From positions 1-64,000 of the forward strand of contig JBGVTO010000043.1 of NCBI GenBank assembly GCA_041862635.1: a stretch of 64,000 bases of DNA. Direction: 5' to 3'. Within the stretch, counting starts at the first letter, position 1. The number at the start of each line of letters is the position of its first letter. The notes below the pieces were generated by a model. That model searched no databases and was not told where the DNA came from. It worked only from the letters and a program-made list of their open reading frames with translations. Source of the DNA: NIOZ-UU13 sp041862635 (lineage in GTDB: Bacteria > Planctomycetota > Phycisphaerae > Sedimentisphaerales > Anaerobacaceae). Shown here piece after piece: positions 25,501 to 34,782 of this stretch. Position numbers and translations under genes: made by a program.

Positions 25501-28500
25501 TGAATACATTTGCTTTCTCATATCCGGCTCGATTTCCATCAAGCGACGAGATAAATCAATGCCACCATGCCCAAAACGAATCTCATTGTCCCAGCCGCTG
25601 ACTTGATAAAATGCAGACGCTTTATATGCGGTGTTTCCCTCCTGGCATGAAAAATAGGGGAAAGGCTTGGAACCATAATATCTATGTGCACCATATGGCC
25701 CCGCACCTTTTGCTTTTGGCCAGACTGCACCTTGAACAGCGATAACATCATATTTTTCAAAGTTTCTCAGATATGCTTCCACGATGTTCGTCTCGGCAAT
25801 ACAGTCGTCATCGAGAAAAAGCAGGATTGGTGCTTTGGCAAAAAGTGCTCCGATATTTCTGGCAAGATAGGCGCCGGTATTTTGATTCAGCTTTATATAG
25901 GTGTCGATAAACGGCATCAAGTCCTCAAATTCATCGTTTTTTGCTCCATTATTAACAAATATCAGTTCAAAGTTATTGTCTCGTTGTTGAGCGAGGGCCT
26001 CGAAATTCTTGACGGTGTCAGGATGGAAACGCCATGAGATTACAACAATCGAAATGCACGGCCTCTTTATCTTTTTTAAGTATTGGGCTGAATGAAAATA
26101 CTTCTTGTATAAGTTATATTTTTTATCCCAGCCTTTTTCAAGCAGCTTAGAACAAAGATCATTAAGGTGTGTATTGTATCCTTCAGGCTTATTTCGCACT
26201 AACCCGTCCTTTGTTAATCGCCACGTCGCATCCGAAGCAGCACCAACCCCCATAAGGACTACACGGCCGGCTATTTTGCGGTTTTGTTGTGCTTCTAACT
26301 TAAATCGTGACGTTTCTTTGCCACCCGTTATATGGGAAAAATTATGATTCTGGTGAACAGCAGTTACAGCTTCAGTTGCATCAACAACGTCCTTGCCCTC
26401 AGATAGGGGGGCATAAACCAACCAGTTATCCCATGCCGTTCTACCTATGCCGAATGGCGGTATTTGTCTCCACAAACCTTTCCTAAAGGCAAAATAGTCT
26501 ATACCACGATCTAAATGAATGGAGCCGAGCATCTTAACCTGCATCCTTAAATGTTCCTGCCATTTTTCGTTGTCGAACTCCACAGGCTCTGTTATGTCGA
26601 TGTCCCAACGTCGTCCTATCATTAGAAACTGGTCAAATTCTGTGCCGACCTTGTCAAGAGCTTCCACAAAATCACTCATAAGAATTATGTCGGCGTTTAT
26701 ATATACGCATATCTCGCTGGTGGCCGCAGTTTGTGCTTTTAAAAACAAATCATTCAACAACGGTGTCCCGAACTCATTGCGTTGGACATTGGGAATGTGT
26801 TTCAAATTATATTTTTGAGCAAACTCAGCTACACCTTCGTCATTTCCGAAAAGAATAATTTCAGGACAAGGTCTTAACTGCATCCAACTTTTTAGTGCAT
26901 TTTCTTGAATCGTAGCGAAGGTATCGGTGAAAGCTTTCGGCAGTGCAAAAATTGTGATATTTCCATATGCCCCTGTCTTTTGCCCTGTTGAAATCGGCTT
27001 ATGCTTTCTCCGAATATACTGCTGAATATCTTTATACAACCACTGCGCCCGAGGATGACAGAACTCATTTTTTATTTCCATCCGCAAGCTCTCTGCAGCC
27101 TTCTCAAAGTTTCCTTCCCGCGCAAAACAAACCGCTTGCGCATAAAACGCTCCGTTGATATCAGATTTAAGAAGGATAGCCTGCTTAAAACAATTGATAG
27201 CTTCCTTTATTCGGCCACAGGCATAGAACCGTGCACCCTGCACACACAAAGCAACAGCTATCTTATTTCCTGGAACATTTCTGTCACCATAAACGCTAAC
27301 CGTCTCAACTGGATTGTAACTGATACTGCCTGTTAGCCGTTTGAATGCATCTATATCAAAACTTTCCCCGGCACTTTTCCTCAGCACCGGACACTCGAAT
27401 GTTACTGTCTTATCACCAGGATTTAAAATAAGCTCTACATTGTTGCAGTTTACCCACTCAACCAGCGATACTACTTCACGGAAACCTACAAAGAAACCTC
27501 CTTTCCAATAAGGAGCACAATATCCCTCAAAGCATTGCAAAGGATCGATCTCGTTGATAGTGACTTCTTCAAAAAACTTTGAAACACTATTATTTGTTAA
27601 GACTTCGGGATAGTACCACAAATCATCTACCGTTACGATGCTGCCCGGCGGCAGTAACGGTAACGCATTGTCAAGAATATGCGTCATAATAGAAGTGTTG
27701 GGTTGGTCGTGTGCATCAATATATAACAATACTTTGTCTTCTTCAGACCAGAGTTGCCTGAAGTCCGTTTTCAGAATGTCTTGTTCAAGAAGTCTTACTC
27801 CGGACAGGTCAACAGGAAGAACCTCTTGACTTTTAAACAGTGGTTTGAATGACAAATCAATAGCAATCACTTCTGCTTTGCTTTTAGCCGCAAGCCAGGC
27901 ACGCAATGAAAGACCCGAAAGGGTGCCCAACTCTACGATCTTGGTAGGCTTGTATCTATGAACGAGCTCGACCAGCATATTCAGCGATTTAGGAGTCTGG
28001 TCACGGTAATAGAGACGATTTTGAGTTAATGCCAGTGTATCAATCCATTCTTGAAACGGTTTGCGGTTATTATCATGTGAAATTACGTTCCTGTTTGTCA
28101 TCTGGCCTTTCCATCGGCCGCTAATCACGTATTCCTTAAATTCAGTCTGTGCATAGCCCCAGTTTTCATCGTTATTTGTTATTGGCCGACCCGCCTCTAT
28201 CATCCGCTGGCACCAGACGAGGTATTCTTTTTGATAGTCGAGACTCGGATAACGTTCTGTTGCAAGTTTCTGTTTGTCCTCATCACTAACAGCCCAGCTC
28301 ATATCATGCTCAATGTGGTAAATTCTCATAGGCTTGGACAAAATAACCTGATGCAAACCACTGACATAGGCCATATGTAGTAGTAGCCCATCAACATAAA
28401 TAGACCATCTCGGCAGTTCCGGATACGCTCTGAACAAATGCCAATTACTACGCGACATCAGCGTGAAATCACCACACCCATTTGTATGCAGCTTTATATC

Positions 28501-30195
28501 CTTACTGTCATAAATGAAATGATCCGATTCCATTTCCGATATTTTCTTGGTACCATATAGTCCATGAACACGCACAATATTGTTCCGGCAGAACTCCAGC
28601 TGCTCGTTAATATCTTTACGCTCAGGCACTATTTTGCTACTAACATCATGTCGGTCAATACGGTAGAAATGGTTCTCATCGAGCCGGCCGCTTGCTAAAA
28701 ACTGCATCAGCTCATTAGAAAATAGAATGTCGATATTGGTCGCTAATATAAATTTTCCCCTTGCCCGTCTGATACCCACGTTCTTGGCTATCATTTGGAA
28801 AAGTGGGAGCTTATCCGAATTGCCAATGCTGTTATGAACTTCCGCCGGTACCTCAATGAATCTAACCGTCAAAGGGCCCAAGTCATCCGGCCAGTCAAGA
28901 ACCTCATAGAGTCTTTTTCTACCTGCCGGCGGATTCCACTCAACGATTATAAGCTCTCCATTAAGATTGAACCGCTTGCACTGTTCAGCAAGTCCTTTTG
29001 CAAATACCAGCATCCGGTGTAAAATATTTGCATCATAGTCATCATTTCGAGAAGCAACTACAATACTAAGATACTTTTCATCGGCTGCACGGCTTACGGG
29101 ACTGCCTGAGTTCTCTGAAGACTCTGTTACACTGACAATCCGCTTGGCACTTTTGGAATTTGACATATCAAATTCTGCTCTCACCGGTATATCTTCCTCA
29201 AATTCCTCCGCCTCAAGGCCCCAGTTGTCGTCGTTAAAAATGATAGGGTTTCTTTGCTCCGTCATTGTCATCGCATAAGCATCAAATTGGGCGTTGGAAA
29301 TCCTCTCAACTTTTCTGGCCTCAAGATTATTCCATAGGGTTCCTTTTTTATGGATCTCAGGCGTCCAGCCGGCACTATGCTCTATATGGTAAATACACAT
29401 CGGATAGTTAAGGACTTCCTCGTCAGCCCCGTCATAATGTGCCATGAAAGAAAAAAGCGAATCCAAGTGGAACGAATGCATGTCAAACTCTGGGTAGCCG
29501 TGCACTGAAAACCAATGGTCCCTGTGCAATAGTTGAAAATCACCGCAGCCATTGGTGTGAAGGTGTGCCCTTTTCGTTCTTAATCGCGGAACATCTTCTC
29601 CCTCAGGCGGATATATCATATGATAATCGCCGGTTATCAGATTCTGCGTCCCGTTTCGTTTATTTATCCGAATAATATTTTCGCGACAAAACGCTAACTG
29701 ATCGGAAACAGTAGGTTGCTGCAGAACTTTATTATTAACATCATAGCGGTCCACACGATATATTTTGCCTCTGGTCATCTTTCCAGAAGCAAAGAACGCA
29801 AATAACTCGTCGGAAAACAGGATATCAATATTTGTTGCCAGTATGAATTCCCCCTGCGCCCGCCGGATGCCCACATTCTTGGCTATCATCTGGTAGAGAG
29901 CCAGCCCGTCAGCATGTTTATACCGATTATGAACCTCTGCTGGAACCTGTATAATACGGATAGTACAATAATCGCTTCGCTCAGGAAATGGCAGAACCTC
30001 AGCCAATCGTGGCCTTTCCTGCGGCGGATTCCATTCTACCAAAACAATTTCTACCGAAAGCCTATACTGCTGCGATTGCGCCAAAATACCGTTGATAAAC
30101 ATTTGCATTCGGCGTAATAGATTACCGCCATGGTCGTCATTTCGTCCGGCAGCTACAATACTTAATGCTGGTTTTCCGTTGCGAAAATTGCTCAC
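22546..30195 (-). CDS. Giant multidomain glycosyltransferase (2,549 residues)
   Basis: Single uninterrupted frame with at least eight modules. Two tandem GT-A-like domains (~8-340 and ~370-700) share VEWNPP, VPAEVHN, MIAKNVGIRRA-G-FILATNIDILFS and HTNGCGDF. Then a class I methyltransferase-like domain (~715-915; KIVELGTLSGLSLRAWLAAK), a TPR pair (~970-1050), a third GT-like domain (~1080-1300), a GT2 domain (~1378-1570; LLFLDDDCIAETN), TPRs (~1685-1757), a GT2 domain (~1778-1985; FIAIQDADDIMC) and a last GT2 domain (~2225-2430; VSVIMPAYNAAEYITEAIKS, NLDTDDMMTPDF) with a helical tail. Cytoplasmic; probably assembles a multi-sugar glycan on flagellin, by context. The ATG overlaps the previous stop (ATGA). 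Confidence 0.85.
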   Translation of the reverse strand: MSNFRNGKPALSIVAAGRNDDHGGNLLRRMQMFINGILAQSQQYRLSVEIVLVEWNPPQERPRLAEVLPFPERSDYCTIRIIQVPAEVHNRYKHADGLALYQMIAKNVGIRRAQGEFILATNIDILFSDELFAFFASGKMTRGKIYRVDRYDVNNKVLQQPTVSDQLAFCRENIIRINKRNGTQNLITGDYHMIYPPEGEDVPRLRTKRAHLHTNGCGDFQLLHRDHWFSVHGYPEFDMHSFHLDSLFSFMAHYDGADEEVLNYPMCIYHIEHSAGWTPEIHKKGTLWNNLEARKVERISNAQFDAYAMTMTEQRNPIIFNDDNWGLEAEEFEEDIPVRAEFDMSNSKSAKRIVSVTESSENSGSPVSRAADEKYLSIVVASRNDDYDANILHRMLVFAKGLAEQCKRFNLNGELIIVEWNPPAGRKRLYEVLDWPDDLGPLTVRFIEVPAEVHNSIGNSDKLPLFQMIAKNVGIRRARGKFILATNIDILFSNELMQFLASGRLDENHFYRIDRHDVSSKIVPERKDINEQLEFCRNNIVRVHGLYGTKKISEMESDHFIYDSKDIKLHTNGCGDFTLMSRSNWHLFRAYPELPRWSIYVDGLLLHMAYVSGLHQVILSKPMRIYHIEHDMSWAVSDEDKQKLATERYPSLDYQKEYLVWCQRMIEAGRPITNNDENWGYAQTEFKEYVISGRWKGQMTNRNVISHDNNRKPFQEWIDTLALTQNRLYYRDQTPKSLNMLVELVHRYKPTKIVELGTLSGLSLRAWLAAKSKAEVIAIDLSFKPLFKSQEVLPVDLSGVRLLEQDILKTDFRQLWSEEDKVLLYIDAHDQPNTSIMTHILDNALPLLPPGSIVTVDDLWYYPEVLTNNSVSKFFEEVTINEIDPLQCFEGYCAPYWKGGFFVGFREVVSLVEWVNCNNVELILNPGDKTVTFECPVLRKSAGESFDIDAFKRLTGSISYNPVETVSVYGDRNVPGNKIAVALCVQGARFYACGRIKEAINCFKQAILLKSDINGAFYAQAVCFAREGNFEKAAESLRMEIKNEFCHPRAQWLYKDIQQYIRRKHKPISTGQKTGAYGNITIFALPKAFTDTFATIQENALKSWMQLRPCPEIILFGNDEGVAEFAQKYNLKHIPNVQRNEFGTPLLNDLFLKAQTAATSEICVYINADIILMSDFVEALDKVGTEFDQFLMIGRRWDIDITEPVEFDNEKWQEHLRMQVKMLGSIHLDRGIDYFAFRKGLWRQIPPFGIGRTAWDNWLVYAPLSEGKDVVDATEAVTAVHQNHNFSHITGGKETSRFKLEAQQNRKIAGRVVLMGVGAASDATWRLTKDGLVRNKPEGYNTHLNDLCSKLLEKGWDKKYNLYKKYFHSAQYLKKIKRPCISIVVISWRFHPDTVKNFEALAQQRDNNFELIFVNNGAKNDEFEDLMPFIDTYIKLNQNTGAYLARNIGALFAKAPILLFLDDDCIAETNIVEAYLRNFEKYDVIAVQGAVWPKAKGAGPYGAHRYYGSKPFPYFSCQEGNTAYKASAFYQVSGWDNEIRFGHGGIDLSRRLMEIEPDMRKQMYSPEPVIHHDPVKDKKILEEKARKQKISAKRLERKRPDFYVFQRRYNEYLQREDLLIHKDAHRGSYADMKGLDEHIYPFRDIARHNLALQRAQPDTKKLITSIKNGKELSVATDVNNQILAEESFRKGFRYLRNGDASEAIKYLEKAAKNCMTLPNLHYALAAAYAELGDIFSAQKACEMELNLQPEHSGARKFLERIQKALTSLAPDADSKSKVSVITSCYNCEKFLPECLESIRSQTMQEWELFLLDDGSSDSTRSIIEKYAQMDERIKPYYFQDNKGPYVRRNFAIERACSDFIAIQDADDIMCPNKLEVLYREIISDDCLAVVGAFYRSFLDEFRGLQYTDEHKFSLEHNEIIARLLNWRFSLCHGSAIIRRSLFDEIGLYDENPFASDSFWLAKAAEYAYRSGRIKLKNIPEFLMLRRMHSASQTGLLPTFDHRSRRSKFAAYCKDKFLKVREKLRNNPAADIAAELRNCKCSDFIEKYGHLFAQWESEPLNDDMLKQLIVIVVGLFNKHLCVSCIVRLEGMETMICDIAKRFKNYDLLRAMAYFALDRKQESLKYLNREIENHNSPAARKFISDYFENQLKTDLQSWCLENGRLYELRIIDLEKKSGIDRQRETVSDRRYLPQAAPSHAKTGASAPTSDRPQADRDSNCGRAGPLVSVIMPAYNAAEYITEAIKSVLNQTYKDYELVVINDGSTDRTEDIVLGFKDEKIKYLRQENIGAWGARNRAIKESKGNFIINLDTDDMMTPDFIAKHLHEFEKHPEADLIYCDDYLIEQDGKPIRVIKRREYTNRKFLIRDLFRCGFPIVPFRTCIRKTVFDKIGFFDEDLVIGGDYDMMRRFVKNDLKIHHLDGALYLRRMTPNSLSRTFNAQKAKCLFEVVKRYTETFTYEELFPDVAWDEIAPHMRQLHAKCLAAGTYLAIGQDYVKTNATECSRTALDHACSELNDCVKMNPGNQRLRQLLRKSELIRARYTEVPQQAVSK

Positions 30196-33100
30196 TTCTT
30201 GACCCCTACGAGAATCCAGCTTGGATAAATCCAGAACAGCTTGAGTGTTTGCTCGTTAATCCATTCCCACTGTTGATGAATTGCCCGCATCACGCCGAGT
30301 GTAGTCTCGAATTTGTCGTATATCGGCGGACAAAAATCGTGCCATATAATCAGCCCGCCACTTCTTAATAATTTAAACGCCTTCGCCGTATCGTTAATCA
30401 CGATATCTTTCTGATGTCCACCATCGATAAGTGCCGTATCGAAAAATCCCGGCGGATAATTCGAAATATCCCACTTTGTGCTGTCACTATAAATCTGACA
30501 GACCCTGTTGCCCAGGCCTTTTTCCAGGTAAAATCTTCCTGTATATCCGAGCGAATCTGTCTGAGGCCAGTCTTTTACCCCTAAGCCCATTTTTTTAGCC
30601 CATTCCTGGGCAGATGCTCGCTCGTGGTCATCAATTCCGTAAGCTACGGAGCCATCCTGGGATACTTCGCCTGCCAACAGATTAATGCTCCAGACCGTCG
30701 CATCGCATTCCTCAAGGCAGTACAGTGTTCCCGCTCCCTGCCAGGTGCCGAATTCCAAATGCCGTCTGGGCCGGATGTTACGATATATGTATCTGAAGAT
30801 TGGTGCATCATCTACCTCCATCTTCCATTGCTCCAAAGGCTTGTTCAGAGAGCTTTGCGGATAATCAATAGCTCGTGCAAAGCCCAACTCTTCGTGCAAT
30901 CGCTGTACAAGAACCGACGGTATCGTAATGCTGCTTTCCTGCTGAGGCCGGGCCGGCGCTTCCGGCTCCACTGCGCAGACAGCCCCGACAGTTGTACTCT
31001 GTCCAAATATCGGCTGGTTATTTGCTTCTGCCATCTTTACAAATCCTCTATTAGATTTCTCCGCATATTTCCCGACACCTGTATCCTTCAAAACTTGATG
31101 CTGTGAGCCGGATAAATAGTTAGTCAACTGCTCCGCTAACACACTTTGGTCAGCAGCAAATAAGAGGCGAAGGCCAGCCAATCTACCTTCATGTCCGCTG
31201 TAACGATACCCTTTCTTGAACAAATAATTTTCATATTCAAATACAACGCATTCTTCATATCCCTGTCTGGTAAGCCATTCGAGCGCCTCTGCATTTGACT
31301 GGTCACGTTTGTTAAGAGCGTGGTTCAACTCCACCATAACAAACGGGTTGAAGCTGGCCATTGTCTTTGCGGCACCCTGAAGGACTTCGAAGTCAAAGGA
31401 GTCTACGTCGATCTTGATACAATCAACGCGTTGAAGTTTGTTGGACCTGACAAATTCGTCAATCGTCGTGAAAAGATATTCCTGTTTGTCCGGCTCTTGG
31501 CCCCAGATGCGATAGATTTTATCTACATGCTGACCAATCTTATTACCTAAAGCAGCCTCTACGCACGTTACATTCCGGACTCCGTTATGCTCGATGTTTT
31601 GCCTTAATTTCTCAATCGTGTTGGTCGGCTCAAATGCATACACATGGCCATTAGGGGCAAGCTGAGCGAACATAATGGAATAGTAGCCAATATTAGCACC
31701 ACAGTCGAGAATGACCCAATCAGGCTGCACATTTTCAACGAACCATCGTTTCGTCAGCATTTCACACCGAGGATAATAGTCCAGGAAATCCGGATAGTAT
31801 GCCACCATCTCTATCGGCGCGCGGCCGGGAACTTCCGTGTAAGCCATTTTCTTTCCGAACGTACTGCCCGCAGCACTATGAACATTTGCTGACTTTGCTA
31901 CAGCTGGCTCGGAGCCATCCAATTTTTCTGCTTGATTTTTGCGATCCATCTGAGAAACGATGTCGGCTTCCGAAACAGATGTGCAAAAAGAGGTTTTTCC
32001 TGGCAAAGCCAAGTGTAACTTCCTCCGATTATTTACTCTGATCTCGTCTTGTGAATCAAACACTTCAAAGCCCATCCGTTTTTCTGGAGACTTACAAATA
32101 TGTCCAATTGTTCTGTGTTTACCATCCGCAAGAAACTGCGAATCCCTTGATCCCTCCTCTTTTCTCGGGCTCATCGAGAAGATCCTCATTTCCTTGTCCA
32201 CCGAATTTAGTTCTTTGCCCCCCAACATGAGGGGATCAAAAGGTATGTGATGTGATGATTCATAGTTATCCGATTTACAGATCTTTACCCTTTTTGTACG
32301 GGCGATTTCTCTGATCGTATCAGGAAACTTCTTTAAAACATCTTCGTGTATCATAATCCACTGCTGACCATAGGCAAGCTGGAGAGCCTCGTTGTAAATC
32401 TGCTCAAGTCTTTCTCGCGTCGCATTACAAAATATGTATTTTGGCACGAGTGAAAAGTTGCCCAAATTTGACCAATCGATCTCTTGTTTTATTAATATCT
32501 TCTTGTCTATGAACTCATAATAAAAAGGGCTACCCGGCAAAGGCCGGAACGCTCCAACGCCCTTCATATTGCAGTCCACGTTTCTCATAAATTCCAGAGT
32601 TTGCTCCATTTCCTCCTCTGTTTCGCCAGGAATACCCACCATGAAACTATTACCCAAGCATAAACCAGCCTCTTTCACACAAGCACATGCCTGCTTATTC
32701 ATCTCAACTGTTGTTTTTTTGTTTATTACTTGAAGCATACGTTCTGTACCACTCTCGATTCCTATGTTGACAGAGAAACATCCGGCTCGTTTCATCATTT
32801 TCAACAAAGCCGGTTTGACCTGATTAGCTCGTATACCAGCAAACCACCGCAGCTTGCTATACGGATAAAAAATTCTCTCACCGATAAATCCTTCACATAT
32901 CTTGTAAAGACGGTCCTCAATGCTTGCCAATGTATCATCAAAGAATGTAATGGCATCGATGTCATGCGTCGCTAAATACTTTGCCATTTCAATCGTATAT
33001 TCCGGGGAATGATATCGGAAGGGCTTTGACCAATCAGATGCGCAAAATTTACAGGAATAAGGACAGCTTCTCGAAGTTAGCCCAGAAAGGCTTCTGAAAC

Positions 33101-33707
33101 CCCAACCAATTACGGTGTTTATTGTGAAATCAGTGTAATGATTATCGTGTACCAGCGAATAATTTGGAAATGGATATTTGTCAATATCCCGAACAACAGG
33201 TCTCGGTTCAAATACATCGGTATAGCCTCTGCGCATGAGTCCCTTTATTCGAATTGGATTATTTCCCTCTAAAAGCTCAAGGCACACTTCTTCGCCCGGA
33301 CCAACACATATTGCATCAATATATGGAATTTGCTGAAGAGTTAAAACCGGCTCGACCGACGGATGAGGTCCCCCTGTAATAATCTGGATGTCGGGAAACC
33401 TATGTTTAAGCGCACACGAGATATTTTTTGCTTCGTCAAACAGCGCCGATAACATATTTATCCCGATAACGTCGGGTCTAAATTCCTCCACAAGTCTTAA
33501 AACAAATTGAATGTACTCCTTCGTCCTATATTTCGCAAGGAGCTCACGGCAGTCTATGATCTTGATATCGTGCCCTTTTGCCTGTAGATAGCTGCATAAT
33601 AGTACCAATCCAATAGAAGGGACATGGCAATGATTCCAGTGTGGCCGATTAATTATGCCAAAGTCTGTCTGGTCAGGCGGCAATATGAAAAGTGCTCTGT
33701 ATTTCAT
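30192..33707 (-). CDS. B12-type radical SAM protein fused to FkbM and class I methyltransferase domains
   Basis: 1,171 residues. N-terminus (~1-150) is a cobalamin-binding-like Rossmann fold (VPSIGLVLLCSYLQAKGHDI; TGGPHPSVEP). The radical SAM core follows with TSRSCPYSCKFCASDW, a CxxxCxxC cluster ligand set near residue 220, and SVNIGIESGTERML. After a ~130-residue charged linker comes an FkbM-type methyltransferase (~675-850; ILDCGANIGYYSIMFAQLAP, CIKIDVDSFDFEVLQGA), then a second linker and a methyltransferase-24-like domain (~960-1165; HLEFGTWQGAGTLYCLEECD, DTALIDGGHQKDIVINDTAK). Likely installs C- and O-methyl or similar changes on a glycan or protein. Substrate unknown. Translationally coupled to the giant glycosyltransferase. 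Confidence 0.8.
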   Translation of the reverse strand: MKYRALFILPPDQTDFGIINRPHWNHCHVPSIGLVLLCSYLQAKGHDIKIIDCRELLAKYRTKEYIQFVLRLVEEFRPDVIGINMLSALFDEAKNISCALKHRFPDIQIITGGPHPSVEPVLTLQQIPYIDAICVGPGEEVCLELLEGNNPIRIKGLMRRGYTDVFEPRPVVRDIDKYPFPNYSLVHDNHYTDFTINTVIGWGFRSLSGLTSRSCPYSCKFCASDWSKPFRYHSPEYTIEMAKYLATHDIDAITFFDDTLASIEDRLYKICEGFIGERIFYPYSKLRWFAGIRANQVKPALLKMMKRAGCFSVNIGIESGTERMLQVINKKTTVEMNKQACACVKEAGLCLGNSFMVGIPGETEEEMEQTLEFMRNVDCNMKGVGAFRPLPGSPFYYEFIDKKILIKQEIDWSNLGNFSLVPKYIFCNATRERLEQIYNEALQLAYGQQWIMIHEDVLKKFPDTIREIARTKRVKICKSDNYESSHHIPFDPLMLGGKELNSVDKEMRIFSMSPRKEEGSRDSQFLADGKHRTIGHICKSPEKRMGFEVFDSQDEIRVNNRRKLHLALPGKTSFCTSVSEADIVSQMDRKNQAEKLDGSEPAVAKSANVHSAAGSTFGKKMAYTEVPGRAPIEMVAYYPDFLDYYPRCEMLTKRWFVENVQPDWVILDCGANIGYYSIMFAQLAPNGHVYAFEPTNTIEKLRQNIEHNGVRNVTCVEAALGNKIGQHVDKIYRIWGQEPDKQEYLFTTIDEFVRSNKLQRVDCIKIDVDSFDFEVLQGAAKTMASFNPFVMVELNHALNKRDQSNAEALEWLTRQGYEECVVFEYENYLFKKGYRYSGHEGRLAGLRLLFAADQSVLAEQLTNYLSGSQHQVLKDTGVGKYAEKSNRGFVKMAEANNQPIFGQSTTVGAVCAVEPEAPARPQQESSITIPSVLVQRLHEELGFARAIDYPQSSLNKPLEQWKMEVDDAPIFRYIYRNIRPRRHLEFGTWQGAGTLYCLEECDATVWSINLLAGEVSQDGSVAYGIDDHERASAQEWAKKMGLGVKDWPQTDSLGYTGRFYLEKGLGNRVCQIYSDSTKWDISNYPPGFFDTALIDGGHQKDIVINDTAKAFKLLRSGGLIIWHDFCPPIYDKFETTLGVMRAIHQQWEWINEQTLKLFWIYPSWILVGVKK

Positions 33708-33939
33708 GGTAATTCTCCAAGGACGACTGCTTTCAACAATAGACTCACTTTATTTTGGTGGTCTCTAAAATCCTTTGGATTTATCCATGTTGAAACGCCA
33801 CCGTGAAGTTTAACTTCTCATAGACACATATTCGGCCTTTCCACCAAGCCAAACCAAGGTTCTCTCATCAATCTCGATTCTGAAATCACCTGACAAATAT
33901 GCCTGCATAATTATTAACCTTTTAACACTTCCAGTACTT
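33708..33939. other. Gap upstream of the radical SAM fusion gene
   Basis: 232 bases between two minus-strand genes. There is no sigma-54 match. Most of it can be read as one 32-codon open frame on the minus strand (33810-33908), listed separately. No promoter or terminator is evident, so transcription probably reads through from the methyltransferase gene. Confidence 0.5.
33810..33908 (-). CDS. Possible 32-residue small protein
   Basis: ATG at 33908 to TAA at 33810, beginning MQAYLSGDFRIEIDERTLVW and ending LGGKAEYVSMRS. AAAAGG lies about 9 bases upstream, 31 bases after the methyltransferase stop. The composition is protein-like (alternating hydrophobic/charged, strand-forming). It may be a true small gene or the remnant of a longer one. 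I recognise no family. Confidence 0.35.
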   Translation of the reverse strand: MQAYLSGDFRIEIDERTLVWLGGKAEYVSMRS

Positions 33940-34782
33940 TCAGCTTTTTATCCTTGCCGTTACACACAGATGCCAGCCCCATCTTCGTTCCATCCAGCGA
34001 AAAATATTTTTAGGAAGATAACGAAAATACCATACCTTTTTGTAACGGTACTTTTTGTAATCCTCGATGCGATAAGGAAAAATATGTTCGGCTCTTGTCT
34101 CTAAAACCTCAAATCCCTCAAACAGCTCCTTGATGCTTTTCTTGGTAAACGTATAAGTTACCGGACAGCCGCTCTGCGCTTCTGAGTACCCCGCTACCAG
34201 TTCCGGCAGTTTCCAGAATGCCCCTTTGCCATACGTCATCAGAATCCAAAAGACCTTCCACGAATATCGGTTATAAACCATCATTTTAAATACGCTTTCG
34301 GGCCCCATATATTTGCGAATTTCCGAGACAGCCCTTTCAGGCCTCGGTGTGTGATGTATAACACCAAAAGAATAAACCAAATCGTAATTCTCTACCGGAA
34401 CAACCTTTGAAAGCTCTTCGACGTTTGCTTTATAGAAATCAATTTCCAATCCATATACTTCAGCCCGTTTTTTTGCAATTTCGAGCGATTTTTCCGAATA
34501 ATCTATTGCAGTTACTTTTGCTCCGGCTCTGGCAAAACTTATTGTGTCTGTTCCAACGCCGCATCCCACTTCCAGGACCTTTTTATCTTTCCATTTTTCA
34601 AACTCGGCAAAGACGGGTATATGGGGCTCAACAAAATACTTCCTTGCTTCTACCTCGTCAAAGTATGCTCGACTGCCAATCTCCTGCAGTGAATGACGGA
34701 TATTGCAGGGCCTGGCATCCCAGAATGCCTGGACTCGCTCAATCGTTACATTCTTAAATTCCTGCAGACTGTTCATGTACAT
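33940..34782 (-). CDS. SAM-dependent class I methyltransferase
   Basis: 280 residues. Glycine-rich SAM motif I is VLEVGCGVGTDTISFARAGA (~71-90), then the acidic VTAIDYSEKSLEIAKKRAEV and post-motif YDLVYSFGVIHHTPRPERAV. This pattern fits Methyltransf_11/25 enzymes that modify small molecules or sugars. The C-terminal half (YNRYSWKVFWILMTYGKGAF) is typical of a group found in surface-polysaccharide and flagellin-modification loci. It overlaps the start of the UDP-sugar dehydrogenase stop region by 10 bases, so the two are co-expressed. Acceptor unknown. Confidence 0.85.
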   Translation of the reverse strand: MYMNSLQEFKNVTIERVQAFWDARPCNIRHSLQEIGSRAYFDEVEARKYFVEPHIPVFAEFEKWKDKKVLEVGCGVGTDTISFARAGAKVTAIDYSEKSLEIAKKRAEVYGLEIDFYKANVEELSKVVPVENYDLVYSFGVIHHTPRPERAVSEIRKYMGPESVFKMMVYNRYSWKVFWILMTYGKGAFWKLPELVAGYSEAQSGCPVTYTFTKKSIKELFEGFEVLETRAEHIFPYRIEDYKKYRYKKVWYFRYLPKNIFRWMERRWGWHLCVTARIKS

